Below are positions 18,857-29,159 of a stretch of 64,000 bases of DNA, piece by piece. The stretch comes from Nematostella vectensis. Lineage: Eukaryota; Cnidaria; Anthozoa; Actiniaria; Edwardsiidae. The DNA is taken from positions 16,856,639-16,920,638 of the forward strand of contig NC_064039.1 of NCBI RefSeq assembly GCF_932526225.1. The letters are read 5' to 3'. The stretch's first letter is position 1. The number at the start of each line of letters is the position of its first letter. The translations under genes and the position numbers were made by a program. Under the pieces are notes generated by a model, which was not told the origin of the DNA, did no database searches, and saw nothing but the letters and a program-made list of their open reading frames with translations.

Positions 18857-19925
18857 ATGATGAAATAGTTCCTGTAAATGGTTGAACGTTTTTACCATCT
18901 CATTTGCGATTTGTTGCGTTTTGATGTTGTTGTTCACATTGAAAAATGGTGATGTTTATGAGTTTAGTAAAATTTTTGTAATTATCGAATGGATTCCAGT
19001 AGGTGGGAATTGGCTGTGGTATAATAAACCTTAATCTAGTCAATAATAATGAGATACAATGAAAATAAAGATGTTGTGTTGGAATTGTGTTGTTTTAGTT
19101 GCAGAATGGTCACAGGACACCACCCAGGCATAGTGGGTGGATCCAGGACGCCTGGGTGACATATGGTATGGTGAAGAAGGATACAAGGGAGAGGGAACCA
19201 CTTGCAAATCTTGGTTAGCAACTCTTTTTCCTCCATTCTCATAGAACACCCTATTAGTCAACATTATGCCAACCATTTCTAAATTTTATTTTCAAAAGAG
19301 TATAAATCAAATGATGTCAATTGATATCCTTTTTTTACTCTGTAGAGAAATACAATAACAATTTATTTTGGTGCATGTTCACAAGATTTGTTTTTATTCT
19401 TGTCTCTTCACAAAACTTTGCTTCTAGAAATAGCTGTTCAACAACAATTAGCTGTATGATCAATTTACAAAAGAAGCATGGAATGGTGAGAATTCCAGCG
19501 TAAACAACCCATAAAGAATGTCTATGTACATCTTGATTCTATTGCTATCTCAATAAGAATCTTTGGAACTTTACATCCAAGGTGATTAGATAGAATAAAA
19601 CTCCAGGAGCCAGACTCATACTTGTTGCTGTCCATGCATCAATCAAATCTTCTGATAACCCTGAAATTAAAAATAAAATGCAGATAAGGACAAAGAATTG
19701 CTCACTAGAATGTCAAACAAAACAAAAGCATCCACATACACACTTCAATTACCCTATTTATACACATACAACATACCTAATTCATGTACCAGGCATGCTA
19801 CTGTGGGGAGGCACCCCAAAATAGTTATATTTTTTGTCACTGCAATATTATTGTGTTTTTTTTTACTATTTTTACAATTGTTTAATGAAAATTGTTGTAA
19901 TTATTTTTAAGACCATATAACAGTA
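18857..19925. other. No gene seen; probable Helentron 3' flank
   Basis: AT-rich sequence between the two convergent relics. Short open frames here have no family resemblance or repeat support. The 3' terminus of the Helentron (expected short hairpin and end motif) must lie here, but I could not fix it by eye. Confidence 0.4.
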
Positions 19926-19929
19926 TTGA

Positions 19930-20970
19930 GATTATTCAGCAGCTTCAAGCAAAATATAGATGGGTTTGTGGTCACTATAGTAGGATTCAAAAACACCTGA
20001 TGATCGTACAAGATGTGGCACATTGGTATAAATATGATCTATTAGTGTATGATAGTCAGTAGTGTACTGCTTTATTAACTGTGTGTAGCCTTTCTCTCTT
20101 ATCAAACATTGTACAAGTTTTTCCTTTCCTGGTGTTTTTCAATAAATCAACATTGAAATCACCAAGGAGAATTGTGGGAACTTCAGGATTTGTCAATTTT
20201 ATATTATAAAGATGATTAAGTGCATCAATGAAGTTTGCCATTTTTACCTTTGTCTCTGAGCGATAAATACCGATATGTAGATTAGGAATTGATTGGTTAA
20301 CTACTGCTATTATGATTTCTACTTCCTTGAAGTTGAATCGATATGGAAGTTCTGTACAATGAAAGCCATTTCTCAGATACATTACAGATCCATAAGAACT
20401 TCTTGTCTGGGATTGATTGTAGCCATTTCTATGAATATCAAAGCCACTTATACTGTAAATGTCATCATTGTCTGAAGAGCAAAATCGTGTTTCAACTAAA
20501 ATGTTTATATCTACTAATTGGACATTATAGTCACTTTTGACATCATCAATGTGCAGTTGAACAGATCTAGCATTATGGAATATGATTTTTGTGGTATTTG
20601 ATAAATCTACATTTTGAAGTGACACTAAAGGAACAAGCTGTGCTTCTGTTCTTAACCTATTCATTTTAATTACTACTTTCTCGCTTACTTTTATTTTGCA
20701 TTCATTCAAGTTTAGTATATGTAGATTTGAATGGTTTCGGACTCGACTTAAGCCAACATAGTGCATGTGTTTTCTAGTTGAGGTTGGGAAATCAACAACA
20801 GCTGAATCTAAAGTGTTACCCTGACAACGATGAATAGTTTTAGCAGCTGCAGGTCTCAATGGAAATTGTCTGTGAAGGATTTGTACTTGCGTTTTTTTGT
20901 TAATTCTAAATTGTCTGGTTATTTCTAGAATTGGGGTCCAGTTTTTTCTAATATTACTCTTGTTGAACAA
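19930..20970 (-). pseudogene. Helentron helicase C-terminus fused to EEP endonuclease
   Basis: Residues 1-110 of the 304-residue frame carry the helicase end: RPAAAKTIHRCQGNTLDSAV, and HYVGLSRVR typical of motif VI. After a linker the EEP domain begins at IIFHNARSVQLHIDDV, with an ET pair (VETRF), a YRSE segment, and LLGDFNVDL with the catalytic GDFN. The frame closes at 20056 after a one-base shift at about 20,095 (AGAGAAAGGCTACAC). In the neighbouring frame the domain continues through ..DYHTLIDHIY to SDHKPIY, the last catalytic His motif, ending at about 19,935. The nuclease core residues E, GDFN and SDH are therefore all still present. Confidence 0.85.
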
Positions 20971-21039
20971 ATGTGAATTTTCTTTTCGTTGTTGTTTACC
21001 AATATTAATATCTGAAAAAGATACCCATATTATACTTGG

Positions 21040-21345
21040 TCAGTTTGAGTTCTCAATACGGTAATCTATGTTTTTTATGGTACATTCTGCACCATTGGTC
21101 AAACCATCAGTAACATCCACATTTGCTGTAAGATCATATTTTGCATCAGTTGCAATGGAAGTTAGTGTATATAGACCCATTGTTTTAGTTGGGTCATCTG
21201 GAATTCTATCTTTGATTTGTTTTTTCAAATAATCAGATATGTCACCAACTACAATGTCTATTGCCTTGACCTGAGCTTTATCACTATCAGATTGAGTATA
21301 TACCATATTGTTGTGTGCATTTACAGATGCATTAGTTGTGTACAA
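21040..21345 (-). pseudogene. Helentron helicase, middle segment
   Basis: Open frame with ..YTTNASVNAHNNM and ..DPTKTMGLYTLTSIATDAKY then NVDVTDGLTNGAECTIKNID. The last block is the 'TDGLVNGA' segment that precedes the final motifs of PIF1-like helicases. The frame stops at 21040, and about 70 bp of broken frame separate it from the 20970 segment. Confidence 0.75.
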
Positions 21346-21466
21346 ATGTGTTGTCTCATAATCTCTGTTAGTTCAAAGAGAGTGAAAAGATCATTCCATA
21401 AATTACTTGCTAGTGTGGCATAGCATTTGCTTGAAGTTTCAAATATCCATGTGTCAAACACAGGTT

Positions 21467-21868
21467 TTAGTTGAAACAATCCCCAATAGCTATTAAGCTT
21501 ATTCCTCCAAATGGTACTTTGCTTCCCATTATCTGCTGCAAACGCAAATTAAGGAAATTAAACATACCACTGCCAACCATCGAGATCTCATCAATAAATA
21601 ATAAATGAAGTTTACTCAATTTTGCTCTAATTGTATTAAGTCTGCCATTATCAAGTGCACAGTATTCAAAGCCTTTATTGGCAGGTATCTTGAATGCAGC
21701 ATGTAATGTATTTCCTTTGATATTAAAAGCTGCTTTTCCTGTGGGAGCTGTTTTCAAAACTTTAATCTCGTCAGGATTCTCACCAACAATGCTGTTCAGG
21801 TATCTTATCAGTGCTTCATACAATGCATTTGTAACTGTTGATTTACCAACACCTGCTCCGCCTGACAA
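21467..21868 (-). pseudogene. Helentron PIF1-type helicase core
   Basis: Walker A GGAGVGKSTVTNALYE, motif Ia APTGKAAFNI and GNTLHAAFKIP, Walker B LLFIDEISMVG, and a motif III-like GGISLIAIGDCFN (normally GDxxQL). The last of these breaks at the TAG closing the frame at 21467. Upstream the same frame is separated only by a TAG at about 21,883 from the 22.18-21.88 kb segment. The ATPase residues are intact although the gene is broken. Confidence 0.88.
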
Positions 21869-21882
21869 GAATAATCTGAGTG

Positions 21883-22601
21883 GCTAATCACTAGTTTTGA
21901 TTGCGTGCAGGACATGATAAAAGAATTGCCTTTGTTTCTCATTTAATGAACGAAGTGCACGGTATTCAAAATCTGACACTTGTTTTACAACAAGCTCCTC
22001 CTGGTCATTACATCTACGAAATATGCCAATGTCATCAAGCAAGTCATACTGGTTGTGTTGCTTATTTTTGCCTGGGTCAAAGCAGCCAAACAGTTTGCTT
22101 GGCTTTTCTTTTATTGCACGATCTTGTTCATTAACATGTTCTGAATTTGGAGCAACATTGTCACCAATATTATCACCTTACTCAAAAAATTATATCTGCC
22201 AGTGCTTTATCTAGCATTTCACTGCGATACTCATATGGCTCCCGGTTCCACAAAATGCTATCGCTCAGTTTCTCTCTTCGAAACTTTGTAAATCTCCTTG
22301 CAAATCTATGTCCCCTTTTTTTCTAAGGGGTGAAAAGCATAAGTTGCTCTCTGAAAAAGTCTTCTGGGTCTTTCCCTCTATTGAATCTAACAGAGCGAAT
22401 AATTTTAGGTCTCTTACGCTTGATAAGGTTTATGCCTCCTCTCATGTGGTACTGATTTGTATCACTTTCTTGTTCATTTACATCTTCAGTAATTGGGACG
22501 TCATCATCAGTGTTGTCTTCCAAATTAGTTTCTGGCATAAAGTCATCTGGGCCTGTAGCAAAAGCTTTATCACTAGCAGTCATTACACTTGATGAGATCA
22601 T
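21883..22601 (-). pseudogene. Helentron region between Rep and helicase, 3' of the LINE insertion
   Basis: Two open stretches. The first (22,601-22,323) reads ..TGPDDFMPETNLEDNTDDD then ..INLIKRKRPKIIRSVRFNRG, an acidic linker before the helicase. The second (about 22,180-21,885) lacks an ATG and reads ..NSEHVNEQDRAIKEKPSKLF, DLLDDIGIF, then SLNEKQRQFFYHVLHAIKTS, which is the LNxxQ motif of PIF1 helicases. A single TAG then separates it from PLRLFLSGGAGVGKS. The first stretch ends at the 5' edge of the LINE. Confidence 0.75.
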
Positions 22602-24040
22602 ACTTCACCAACCGTCAAAATAGGGTCAAACTTAATGGAGTCACCAGTGTCTGGAAGGATGCAGTAAGGGGATGTCCTCAAGGGTCGTCATTTGGACCAT
22701 TATTATGGAATATCTTCCAAAATGACATGACATTTGAAGTTAAAACAGCTAGCTTGTCAATGTATGCTGATGACCATCAGCTCTATGTAAAAGGGGGAAC
22801 AGCTGAGTGCGTGGAACAAATTTTGAACGAAGAAGGACATAAGATATCACAATGGTATAAAGATAATTTCCTCAAAGGGAACTATGATAAATATAGCTTG
22901 ATGTTGCTAGGCAGAAAAAATAGAAATAAAGACAACCTATCTATACAGGTTAAGATTGATGAAGAAATAATTAAATCGTCTACTGAAATGAAACTGCTAG
23001 GAGTGACTCTTGACGATAAGCTGAACTTTAGTCTTCATATCAGTGAAATATGTAAGAAAGCAAGCCAAAAAGTTGGTGTGTTGGTAAGGCTTAGAAATCT
23101 AATCCCAGTAGACGCCAAATTACAACTTTATAAATCAGCAATTTTACCCAATCTCACATATTGTCACACGGTATGGCACTTTTGTAAAGCCGCTGATGCT
23201 AGAAAGTTAGAGAGAGTCCAAGAGAGGGCTCTACGCGCAATATTTAATAACAGAACTGACACTTATGCTGAACTTTTGAGGAGAGGGCGATTGTCAAGCT
23301 TAGAGAATAGAAGATTACAAGACATTCTTATATTAATGTACAAAGTTAGAAATTCCCTAGCTCCTGAGCATATTCAAAGTATATTTTTTCAGCAAGACAG
23401 GAGTTACAACTTGAGGAGCGATTTTCCTGTTCCAAGATTTAATACAATCACATATGGTAGACACAGCATAAGGTTTCTAGGCCCCTATATTTGGGGTAAA
23501 ATAAGTCAGGAACTTCGTAATAAGACCAGCCTACAGGCTTTTAGGACGGGAGTGCGCACTCTTGATGTGCTTGGCCTGCTGGATGGCGCATGTGACTGCA
23601 TCGCATGCTCATCCTAGTGGGGTGGGCACGTGGGGTGGTCCCGTGTGCTGTCTGGCGGTCGGGCACATGAGGAGTGTGCACCACCCTTGTATCATATTTT
23701 TATATTAATTTGTTTTGTTATTTATTTATATGTTGCTTGTTTGTTTGTTTGTTTGTTCTTGTGTCTATTTGTATACACATGTCTGTTTACTTGTATCTAC
23801 GCCTGTGATAGTTCGTCTATATAGTGTTTGTGTATATAATATATTATATTAATATGTATAATACGTATAGTTTTCTATAATATTTTTAATATTTTAAATA
23901 TAGCTAGATTAGATTCTAAATCACATTATTTATTAATTATCTGACTATTTATTTTTTATAGTGTCCACAATTAGCTTTTTTTTAGCTAAACACTTTTGAC
24001 ACTTAAATAAAGTTTATGTATGTATGTATGTATGTATGTA
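22588..24040 (+). mobile_element. 5'-truncated CR1/Jockey-like LINE inserted in the Helentron
   Basis: An uninterrupted 342-codon frame (22,589-23,617) begins inside the reverse transcriptase: RSYFTNRQNRVKLNG, GCPQGSSFGPLLWNIFQNDM, then the catalytic MYADD. The thumb follows with LLGVTLDDKLNF, and the C-terminal domain with YNLRS..F.VPR...YG..S. The 3' UTR holds AATAAA at 24,006 and ends in (TATG)n at 24,011-24,040. The 5' truncation joins the Helentron at about 22,588. Both sides resume Helentron coding sequence on the opposite strand. The open RT frame implies a younger insertion than the host element. No clear target duplication. Confidence 0.88.
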
Positions 24041-24049
24041 CTGTCTGCA

Positions 24050-24519
24050 TGCTTATCACTTACACAGTTAAACCAGGCAGCAAATTCAGCCAGGCAAAGT
24101 TTCTCTAACTTCTTGAGTCTTCTTTGTTAACGCTTGATAAGGTTATCTGACTCAATGTCAGGTGAATTATCTGGAAGTTCCGTTAGCTTGTCAAATTTCT
24201 TTAGCAAAAATGTCCTTTCATCTGGATGTGAAGTATTAATGAATTGAAATTCACGAGTAGATCTCCTCATTGGCATTTGTAAAACTAAATATGCTGCCTC
24301 TTGAGCACTTATTTCAACAGCATTTAAAAATTTGTTTCCAATGTGCCGTACTTTATTTGCAATATCTCTGTTACCAGACTTGACTACCTCAGTTGCTTTT
24401 TCAAGAAGTTTGCTCATTCCTCTTTGGCCTTTAGTGATATAAGACAAGATATATGTTGCACAAGCATATGGGTCTAGAACATATTGCATATCCATATTTG
24501 CTCTCCATGCTTGAAGCAA
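24050..24519 (-). pseudogene. Helentron Rep, tyrosine region
   Basis: The frame reads ..QYVLDPYACATYILSYITKG then RGMSKLLEKA. This is the Rep tyrosine motif with two Tyr (YILSY) and the following Lys. EISAQEAAYLVLQMPMRRST comes next, a hallmark block of Helitron Rep proteins. One stop at 24127 (IKR*QRRLKKL) is followed by open sequence (..KLEKLCLAEFAAWFNC) up to the LINE at 24,040. Confidence 0.85.
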
Positions 24520-24624
24520 ATGGGTGTTGTAATTATTTATTCTTATTTCTGAGGGCAGTCATCTTAAAAACAGAGTAGTACGCTTCAATGTGTACCTCAG
24601 AGTCAAGAGATAATTCTCCTCTCT

Positions 24625-24700
24625 GTTAATTGTAGTTTACCTAAGAATTGATGAAAACTTATGTTAATTGTAGTTTACCTAAGAATTGATAAAAACTTAT
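24625..24700. repeat. 38-bp tandem duplication inside the Rep gene
   Basis: GTTAATTGTAGTTTACCTAA..GATGAAAACTTAT is repeated directly (24,625 and 24,663) with one mismatch. It breaks the Rep frame between ..YQFLGKLQLT and the 24.5-kb segment, so it arose after the element lost function or caused that loss. Confidence 0.85.
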
Positions 24701-25775
24701 GTTTTCACCATATTTCATACTGCTGAGTTGTTCCCTAATGTTTTCTGCATTATCTTTAATCTGTTTCTGTATTTTATCATCATAAGTTTCATATTCTTCA
24801 AGAGGCGTTAAAATCATAGTTTGTTGCATTGGTGGTAATGGGAAATTGAACCTACAAACATTGCTTCCATTCTTTTTACATGTTTTTGCATGCCTGTGCA
24901 TTTGCAAATTTACAATGTCTTCCATTTCTTCACTACTTTCAGCCTTCCTACAAGTCATATACTTATTGACAAAACTGACAACTTCATCGTAACAATTTTT
25001 ACCATACTGTGGTGCATCTTTAACCCAAAATAAACCATGAATATGGGGACTTCCTCTTTGTTGAAACTCAACTCTATAAAAATAGTCAGATATCTCTCCT
25101 ACAGGCATTGCATCACTCTTTAAAACATTAGATATAAATAGCTGAACCATATGATCAAAGTTTCTTGGACAAGTTACTGGATCGTTCTGGATAAGATTGG
25201 ACTTTTGTTGCCAAGTCATGTTATCTATGTCATTATCAGAGTATTCTTTTTTTTTTTTCAACTATCCTACCAAGAGTTTTCAACAAATGTGTCCACCTTG
25301 TTTCTGCAGCTGAGAAAGAGCAAAACCATGTAGGGTTCCCAAGCTGGCGAATCATGGCAAAAAGGTCTTTTTTACATCGCTAAAAATAAGCTGGACTTCC
25401 CCTTACATTTTTTAAAACTCTAAAACCTTCATCAAGATGTATCAGATTATTAATATAATCCTCTGTCTTGAGTTCACCAGCTGTGTACTTTCCCTTCGTT
25501 TTACACTTCCTAAGAGAAATACAAGCAGTATCCTGGATTTGTTTTATCTGCAGCTTTTTAAGCTTATAAAACATGTTTGGGACAGATTGTGCAGCCCTTC
25601 TATCTTGACATCTTAATTCCCACTTAGCCACTGTGCTATATGATACGGGAACTTCTCTTTGCTTGTTATTTAACCATTGTTTTCCATAGAATATTGTTGG
25701 GAAGGACAAAAATTCTGAATTTGTATCCAAAAATAATCCAATTGGTTTATTTCCCTCTCCTGGTGCAAAGCACAT
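24659..25775 (-). pseudogene. Helentron Rep (Helitron-like N domain and HUH nuclease)
   Basis: Part 1 (25,775-25,380) has GEGNKPIGLFLD, FLSFPTIFYGKQ and ..YSTVAKWELRCQDRRAA, the start of the Helitron helicase-like N domain. A TAG at 25380 interrupts an otherwise open frame that continues ..[21 protein letters not shown] slip in an A11 run near 25,250 then leads to part 2 (25,261-24,659), with FDHMVQLFISNVL, YFYRVEFQQRGSPHIHGLFW and a Cys/His-rich end (..MHRHAKTCKKNG..CRF). HIH is the HUH metal motif of the rolling-circle nuclease. Confidence 0.88.
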
Positions 25776-25958
25776 AATATCATCACCATTATCAGAAAAA
25801 TATGGCTCCTGTAATAAAGTATCAGTGACACCAGATGGCCAACTTCACACCATGCATCATTGTCACAAGAGTTATTTCCTTCAGTTTCAGAATCATCTGT
25901 TGTTTTTTCAATAGTATTTAGGGAATTGTGATAGAACTCATCCCACACTTCATGTTCT

Positions 25959-26231
25959 TCAGATTGAGAAGTTACATCTGTTGTTATTTTGCCATGAGTC
26001 CTGAATTTCAATGCCCTCATTTTGGAACAATTCACTGGTTCTGACCAGTGAATTGCCTGCCTCTAACACTTTGTTTGGCCTAACATTTTGAAATTGATAA
26101 TGGTGTTTATAACTTAGCCGCCATTTGAGTTTGATTGGGATAGTCTGAGTTTCATTTATTGGCAGAGGAAGTGATTGTACAGTTGAATTCACATCACTTG
26201 GTACGTTTACTATGCCTGCATGAATAGTCAA
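25959..26231 (-). pseudogene. Helentron Rep N-terminal conserved block
   Basis: The frame reads VNVPSDVNSTVQSLPLPINE then IPIKLKWRLSYKHHYQFQNV and RPNKVLEA..., a block found before the Rep nuclease in Helentron proteins. It ends about 180 bp before the 25,775 segment, with broken frame between. Confidence 0.75.
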
Positions 26232-26306
26232 TTGATACCACGTGGAAGTTCACGGATTTGCATATTAAATGGTTTACAAGGTGATATCAATCTCTCCTCC
26301 AGAGGG

Positions 26307-26582
26307 TTAAAATCTTTGGTTTCTCAGGGAAGCACATACCCTTAGCTTTAGCACACTGTGGCAGTTTGTTGTTTTTATATTGGAATGGCAAGTGTTACAA
26401 ACCCATTCGGTGTCATCAACACTTCTTACTCCTGTAATACAAGACTTAACAATAGTTTGTTGACATTTGCTATAATTATCTAAATTGCATTTTTTTACTG
26501 AGGATTTATACCACAACTGATCACAGCAGGTACATACATATTCTGGACCATATTTGATATTAGTATGAAACCTGTTTACCAT
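26307..26582 (-). pseudogene. Helentron Cys-rich (zinc-binding) domain
   Basis: The frame reads MVNRFHTNIKYGPEYVCTCC then DQLWYKSSVKKC and, further on, ..EWVCNTCHSNI. The paired C-x-x-C motifs (CTCC, CNTC) with YVCTCCDQLWY are typical of the N-terminal zinc-binding part of Helitron polyproteins. Confidence 0.75.
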
Positions 26583-26589
26583 CGCTCTT

Positions 26590-27010
26590 TTAGAAGCTCT
26601 GCGTTTCTCAATTTGATCTTGTTTGTCAGGACTGTTGTAAGCTACTGATATGTTAGCTTTTTATTTTCTTTTTCCCTAAATGTTGTGTTCGCTCTTTTCT
26701 TCTGAATGTATGATCTCTTAGATGCTCTACGTTTCTAAATTTGAGCCCTTTTGTCAGAATTTTTGTCAGATGCTGATATTTTAGCTTTTTCCTTTTCTCT
26801 TTCTCTATATGCTGTATTTGGCTCGTTTGTTTTGCATGTATGCTCTTTTGCATGCTCTACGTTTCTCTGCTTGATCAATATTAAGAGAGTTATTATGAGA
26901 TACTGATATTTTTTCTATCTCATTTTCTTTTTTTTCTTATGCTGCTTTGTTTTTTTGGTTTTGAATATAAACTTCCCTTGAAGCTGTCATTTCTGTGTTT
27001 TTGTTTTGGA
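26590..27010 (-). pseudogene. Helentron Lys/Glu/Arg-rich repeat zone
   Basis: In the frame continuous with the Cys-rich domain, diverged copies of a ~30-residue basic repeat read AKEHTCKTNEPNTAYREREK then ..SYIQKKRANTTFREKENKKL, with a few stops. Internal DNA repetition (TTTTTGTCAG.., TGCTCTACGTTTCT) supports a tandem repeat. Similar basic repeats lie between the OTU and Cys-rich domains in other Helentron-type proteins. Confidence 0.55.
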
Positions 27011-27019
27011 TTTCACTAT

Positions 27020-27622
27020 TCTGTTGTACATCATATTCTTTTACACAAGCTCTAACTTCCTCTGCTTTATTCAAAGACACAGTTTCAGATCTTTCTTGAG
27101 TTACATTTGATCTAACTAGTGTAGATACATAATGGTATTCATCAATGTGGCCAATATAAATACTTATTGAATCTCTTTCTGTGCTCGCTGGATTGATGAC
27201 TGTGTGGGAGAAAAATTTCTACTTGATTATGTAATGTTAATAGTCATATTTAAAGCATTAGCAACTGCTTGAATTATTATTCCATCAGCCCATGTGCCTT
27301 TTTGTTTCATATTGTTTAGGTAAGATTGCCATGGTTGTTCAGTATTGCTCTCTATAAATAATTCTGGGTAATGTGTCAGATGCTGACAGCCAAGCATACG
27401 CACATACATATGTTCATTAGGCATGCCAAATACTTAATGGGAGACACTCTTAAAGAAACAGTCACCTCCTCCTCCAGTATCAAGAGCAGCTCTGCCTAAT
27501 TCAGATAACCTGGTGTGTAATAATAAAACTGTACTAGCTGAAGAGGTGCACGCTGTGTTGTCAGTAGACCTATTAGAAGGTCCTGGGTTCTTTTCTACAT
27601 CTCCACTTAAATAATATTGCAC
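27020..27622 (-). pseudogene. 2A ribosome-skipping motif followed by OTU protease domain
   Basis: The frame at 27,622 begins ..QYYLSGDVEKNPGP|SNRS, an exact match to the 2A consensus D[VI]ExNPGP. About 40 residues later the OTU cysteine protease starts: ALDTGGGGDCFFKSVSH with the D-G-x-C-x-F core. After one in-frame TAA (27434) comes FGMPNEHMYVRML.., then WADGIIIQAVANALNMTINI. A frameshift follows, then IYIGHIDEYHYVST with the expected late His. The 2A element would release the upstream peptide from the OTU-Rep-helicase polyprotein during translation. Confidence 0.85.
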
Positions 27623-28220
27623 AGCGAGATACCCATAGTGTGTGTGTACGGAACAATTTTAACTGCCTCAGCCCATAGTTATTGGTATAAAGGCAAGCAA
27701 GGGGCACTTTCTTGTGCTTTCGAGATCTAAGTTGAACAATAACTGAGTAAATAAATGGTTGCTTATTCAAATAATATTTTGATGATTTATGTTTATGATT
27801 CGTCACTGGGTAATGTTCATTTGTTAATTTGTGATAATAACTACTTGGCCTACTCATGTACCCATGCAGCTTTGAAGATTGTGGAACTGATTTTCGGAAA
27901 TGCCTTTTCAATGTTCTTATTACCTTTGTCTTCTTTTGTAAAACCCGTTTTAGTAGTGTTATTGGTATCCTTTAAGGTGCTCTATCCCTTTTTCAGCTTG
28001 TTTTTTTATTGACAACAATGCTTCCTTTTTCCAAGTTTAAAAATACATCAAGGCGAGATCTACAATTAATTCCCTTATTTACCTGCTGAGTTGTTTGACA
28101 GCTTTCCTTTTCATCATGATTATCTAATGGCGCATCGGCTGTTACGTTAGCTTCCTCGTGGGTAATCTGTTGTTCAGATTTATTCAACTCTCTTGGCTGT
28201 TGCAAGAGCTGACAAAACAA
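27623..28220 (-). pseudogene. Helentron segment upstream of the 2A motif
   Basis: Open stretches ..LLQQPRELNKSEQQITHEEA (28,220-27,993) and ..VQLRSRKHKKVPLACLYTNN then YGLRQLKLFRTH (27,911-27,650) precede the 2A motif. The latter is one base out of frame with it across a CACACACAC run near 27,640, a likely slippage site. Function unknown. The true start is uncertain because no good ATG is seen. Confidence 0.5.
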
Positions 28221-28617
28221 CGAAGTAAAACTTCGCCTTTAAGGACTTCGTAATATTGCTAATAAGAAAGCGGATATAACCGGGAGCCATCTCAAAGAGT
28301 CAATAATATTACATATGATATATTTTTAGTAGTTTGAAGTGTTTTTCAGCAGTTTTTAGCAATTTTGAGCGGTAACCTGTAGTCACAGGTTCTCTTGATG
28401 AGATCGATATGAATAGCCCGGCCAAAAACGCTTAGAACAGATTTAGTGAGTGGGCCTATCGACTCGGTGTATGTGTTGTTTTGTTGGGAGCGTAAGTAGT
28501 ATGACGATAAAGCACATGAATTTTGCTCAACCCTTCTCGGGTTGAGCAAATCCAATATGGCGATGTAATCATGCCCAGTCCCCCTCGTCTGTGTCCACAG
28601 TCCACCCGACAGTGCTG

Positions 28618-29155
28618 AAAAACGTATGCGCATGCGCGTGCTCTGGTGAAAACAAGCACAATCGTAGTGTTGAATCGTTCGAGAAATAGTTCGGAAGGCT
28701 GACTTCAGTCGCTGATTTGACAAACTGTACAGCATTAAAACCATACTGTACAAAAGATGACAGATTTGTGTGATAATGAGGGAGTCATAAAGAAAATTAT
28801 AGCCTTAGGTTTGGTGTAGTTTTCTTAGCATTCGCCAAAATATGACAATTCGCCGGTAAAAACCCGCCATTTCAAAACAAAAAGGCTGGTTCAACCGCGC
28901 GGTACTGGAACTAGTCTTGCGTTTTTCAGCACTGGCGCTCTACTGTAGCGTTGCAGAATGGTCCTCGTTGCAGAAGTGTCTAACCAATCAGATTGTCTCT
29001 TGTATCTCCCATACCGTCCATCCAATCAAAGTGCCTTGTGATCGTGTCTTGTACCTGGTGGAGATCGTGCCAAGGGGAGATCGTTCATAGGGTCGTGTTG
29101 GAATTGTTAACTTGGTGAATCACTTTTTCAGCATTTACCCTTTATTCAAGGTAAG
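28618..29155 (+). promoter_or_regulatory. Promoter-like region with NRF1-type palindrome and CCAAT boxes
   Basis: TATGCGCATGCGCG (28,625-28,638) matches the NRF1 palindrome. CCAAT boxes occur at about 28,984 and 29,021. At 29,140-29,155, TTTATTCAAG|GTAAGG reads as a possible 5' UTR exon end with a donor. No downstream coding exon was found on the + strand, so a gene here is only a possibility. Confidence 0.3.
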
Positions 29156-29159
29156 GATC

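Larger units (their letters stand above)
19930..28220 (-). mobile_element. Decayed Helentron (Helitron2-type rolling-circle transposon)
   Basis: On the minus strand the domains follow the Helentron order: an upstream segment, 2A motif, OTU protease, Lys/Glu repeat zone, Cys-rich domain, HUH replication nuclease, PIF1-type helicase, and a helicase end fused to an EEP (AP-type) endonuclease. The fused endonuclease separates Helentrons from canonical Helitrons. The copy has many single-base frameshifts, several clearly at homopolymers or an AC run, plus stops, a 38-bp duplication and a LINE inserted at 22.59-24.04 kb. Domain content without the LINE is about 6.8 kb. Element ends were not identified; 28,220 and 19,930 are the limits of recognisable coding sequence. 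Confidence 0.88.

Noticed and set aside
22308-22592. + strand 94-residue frame with hydrophobic segments
   Set aside because: Antisense shadow of the Helentron acidic linker.
26653-26853. 66-residue minus frame MQKSIHAKQTSQIQ..
   Set aside because: The neighbouring minus frame (AKEHTCKTNEPNTAYRERE..) matches the Lys/Glu repeat of the Helentron and is continuous with the Cys-rich domain; this one is its shadow.
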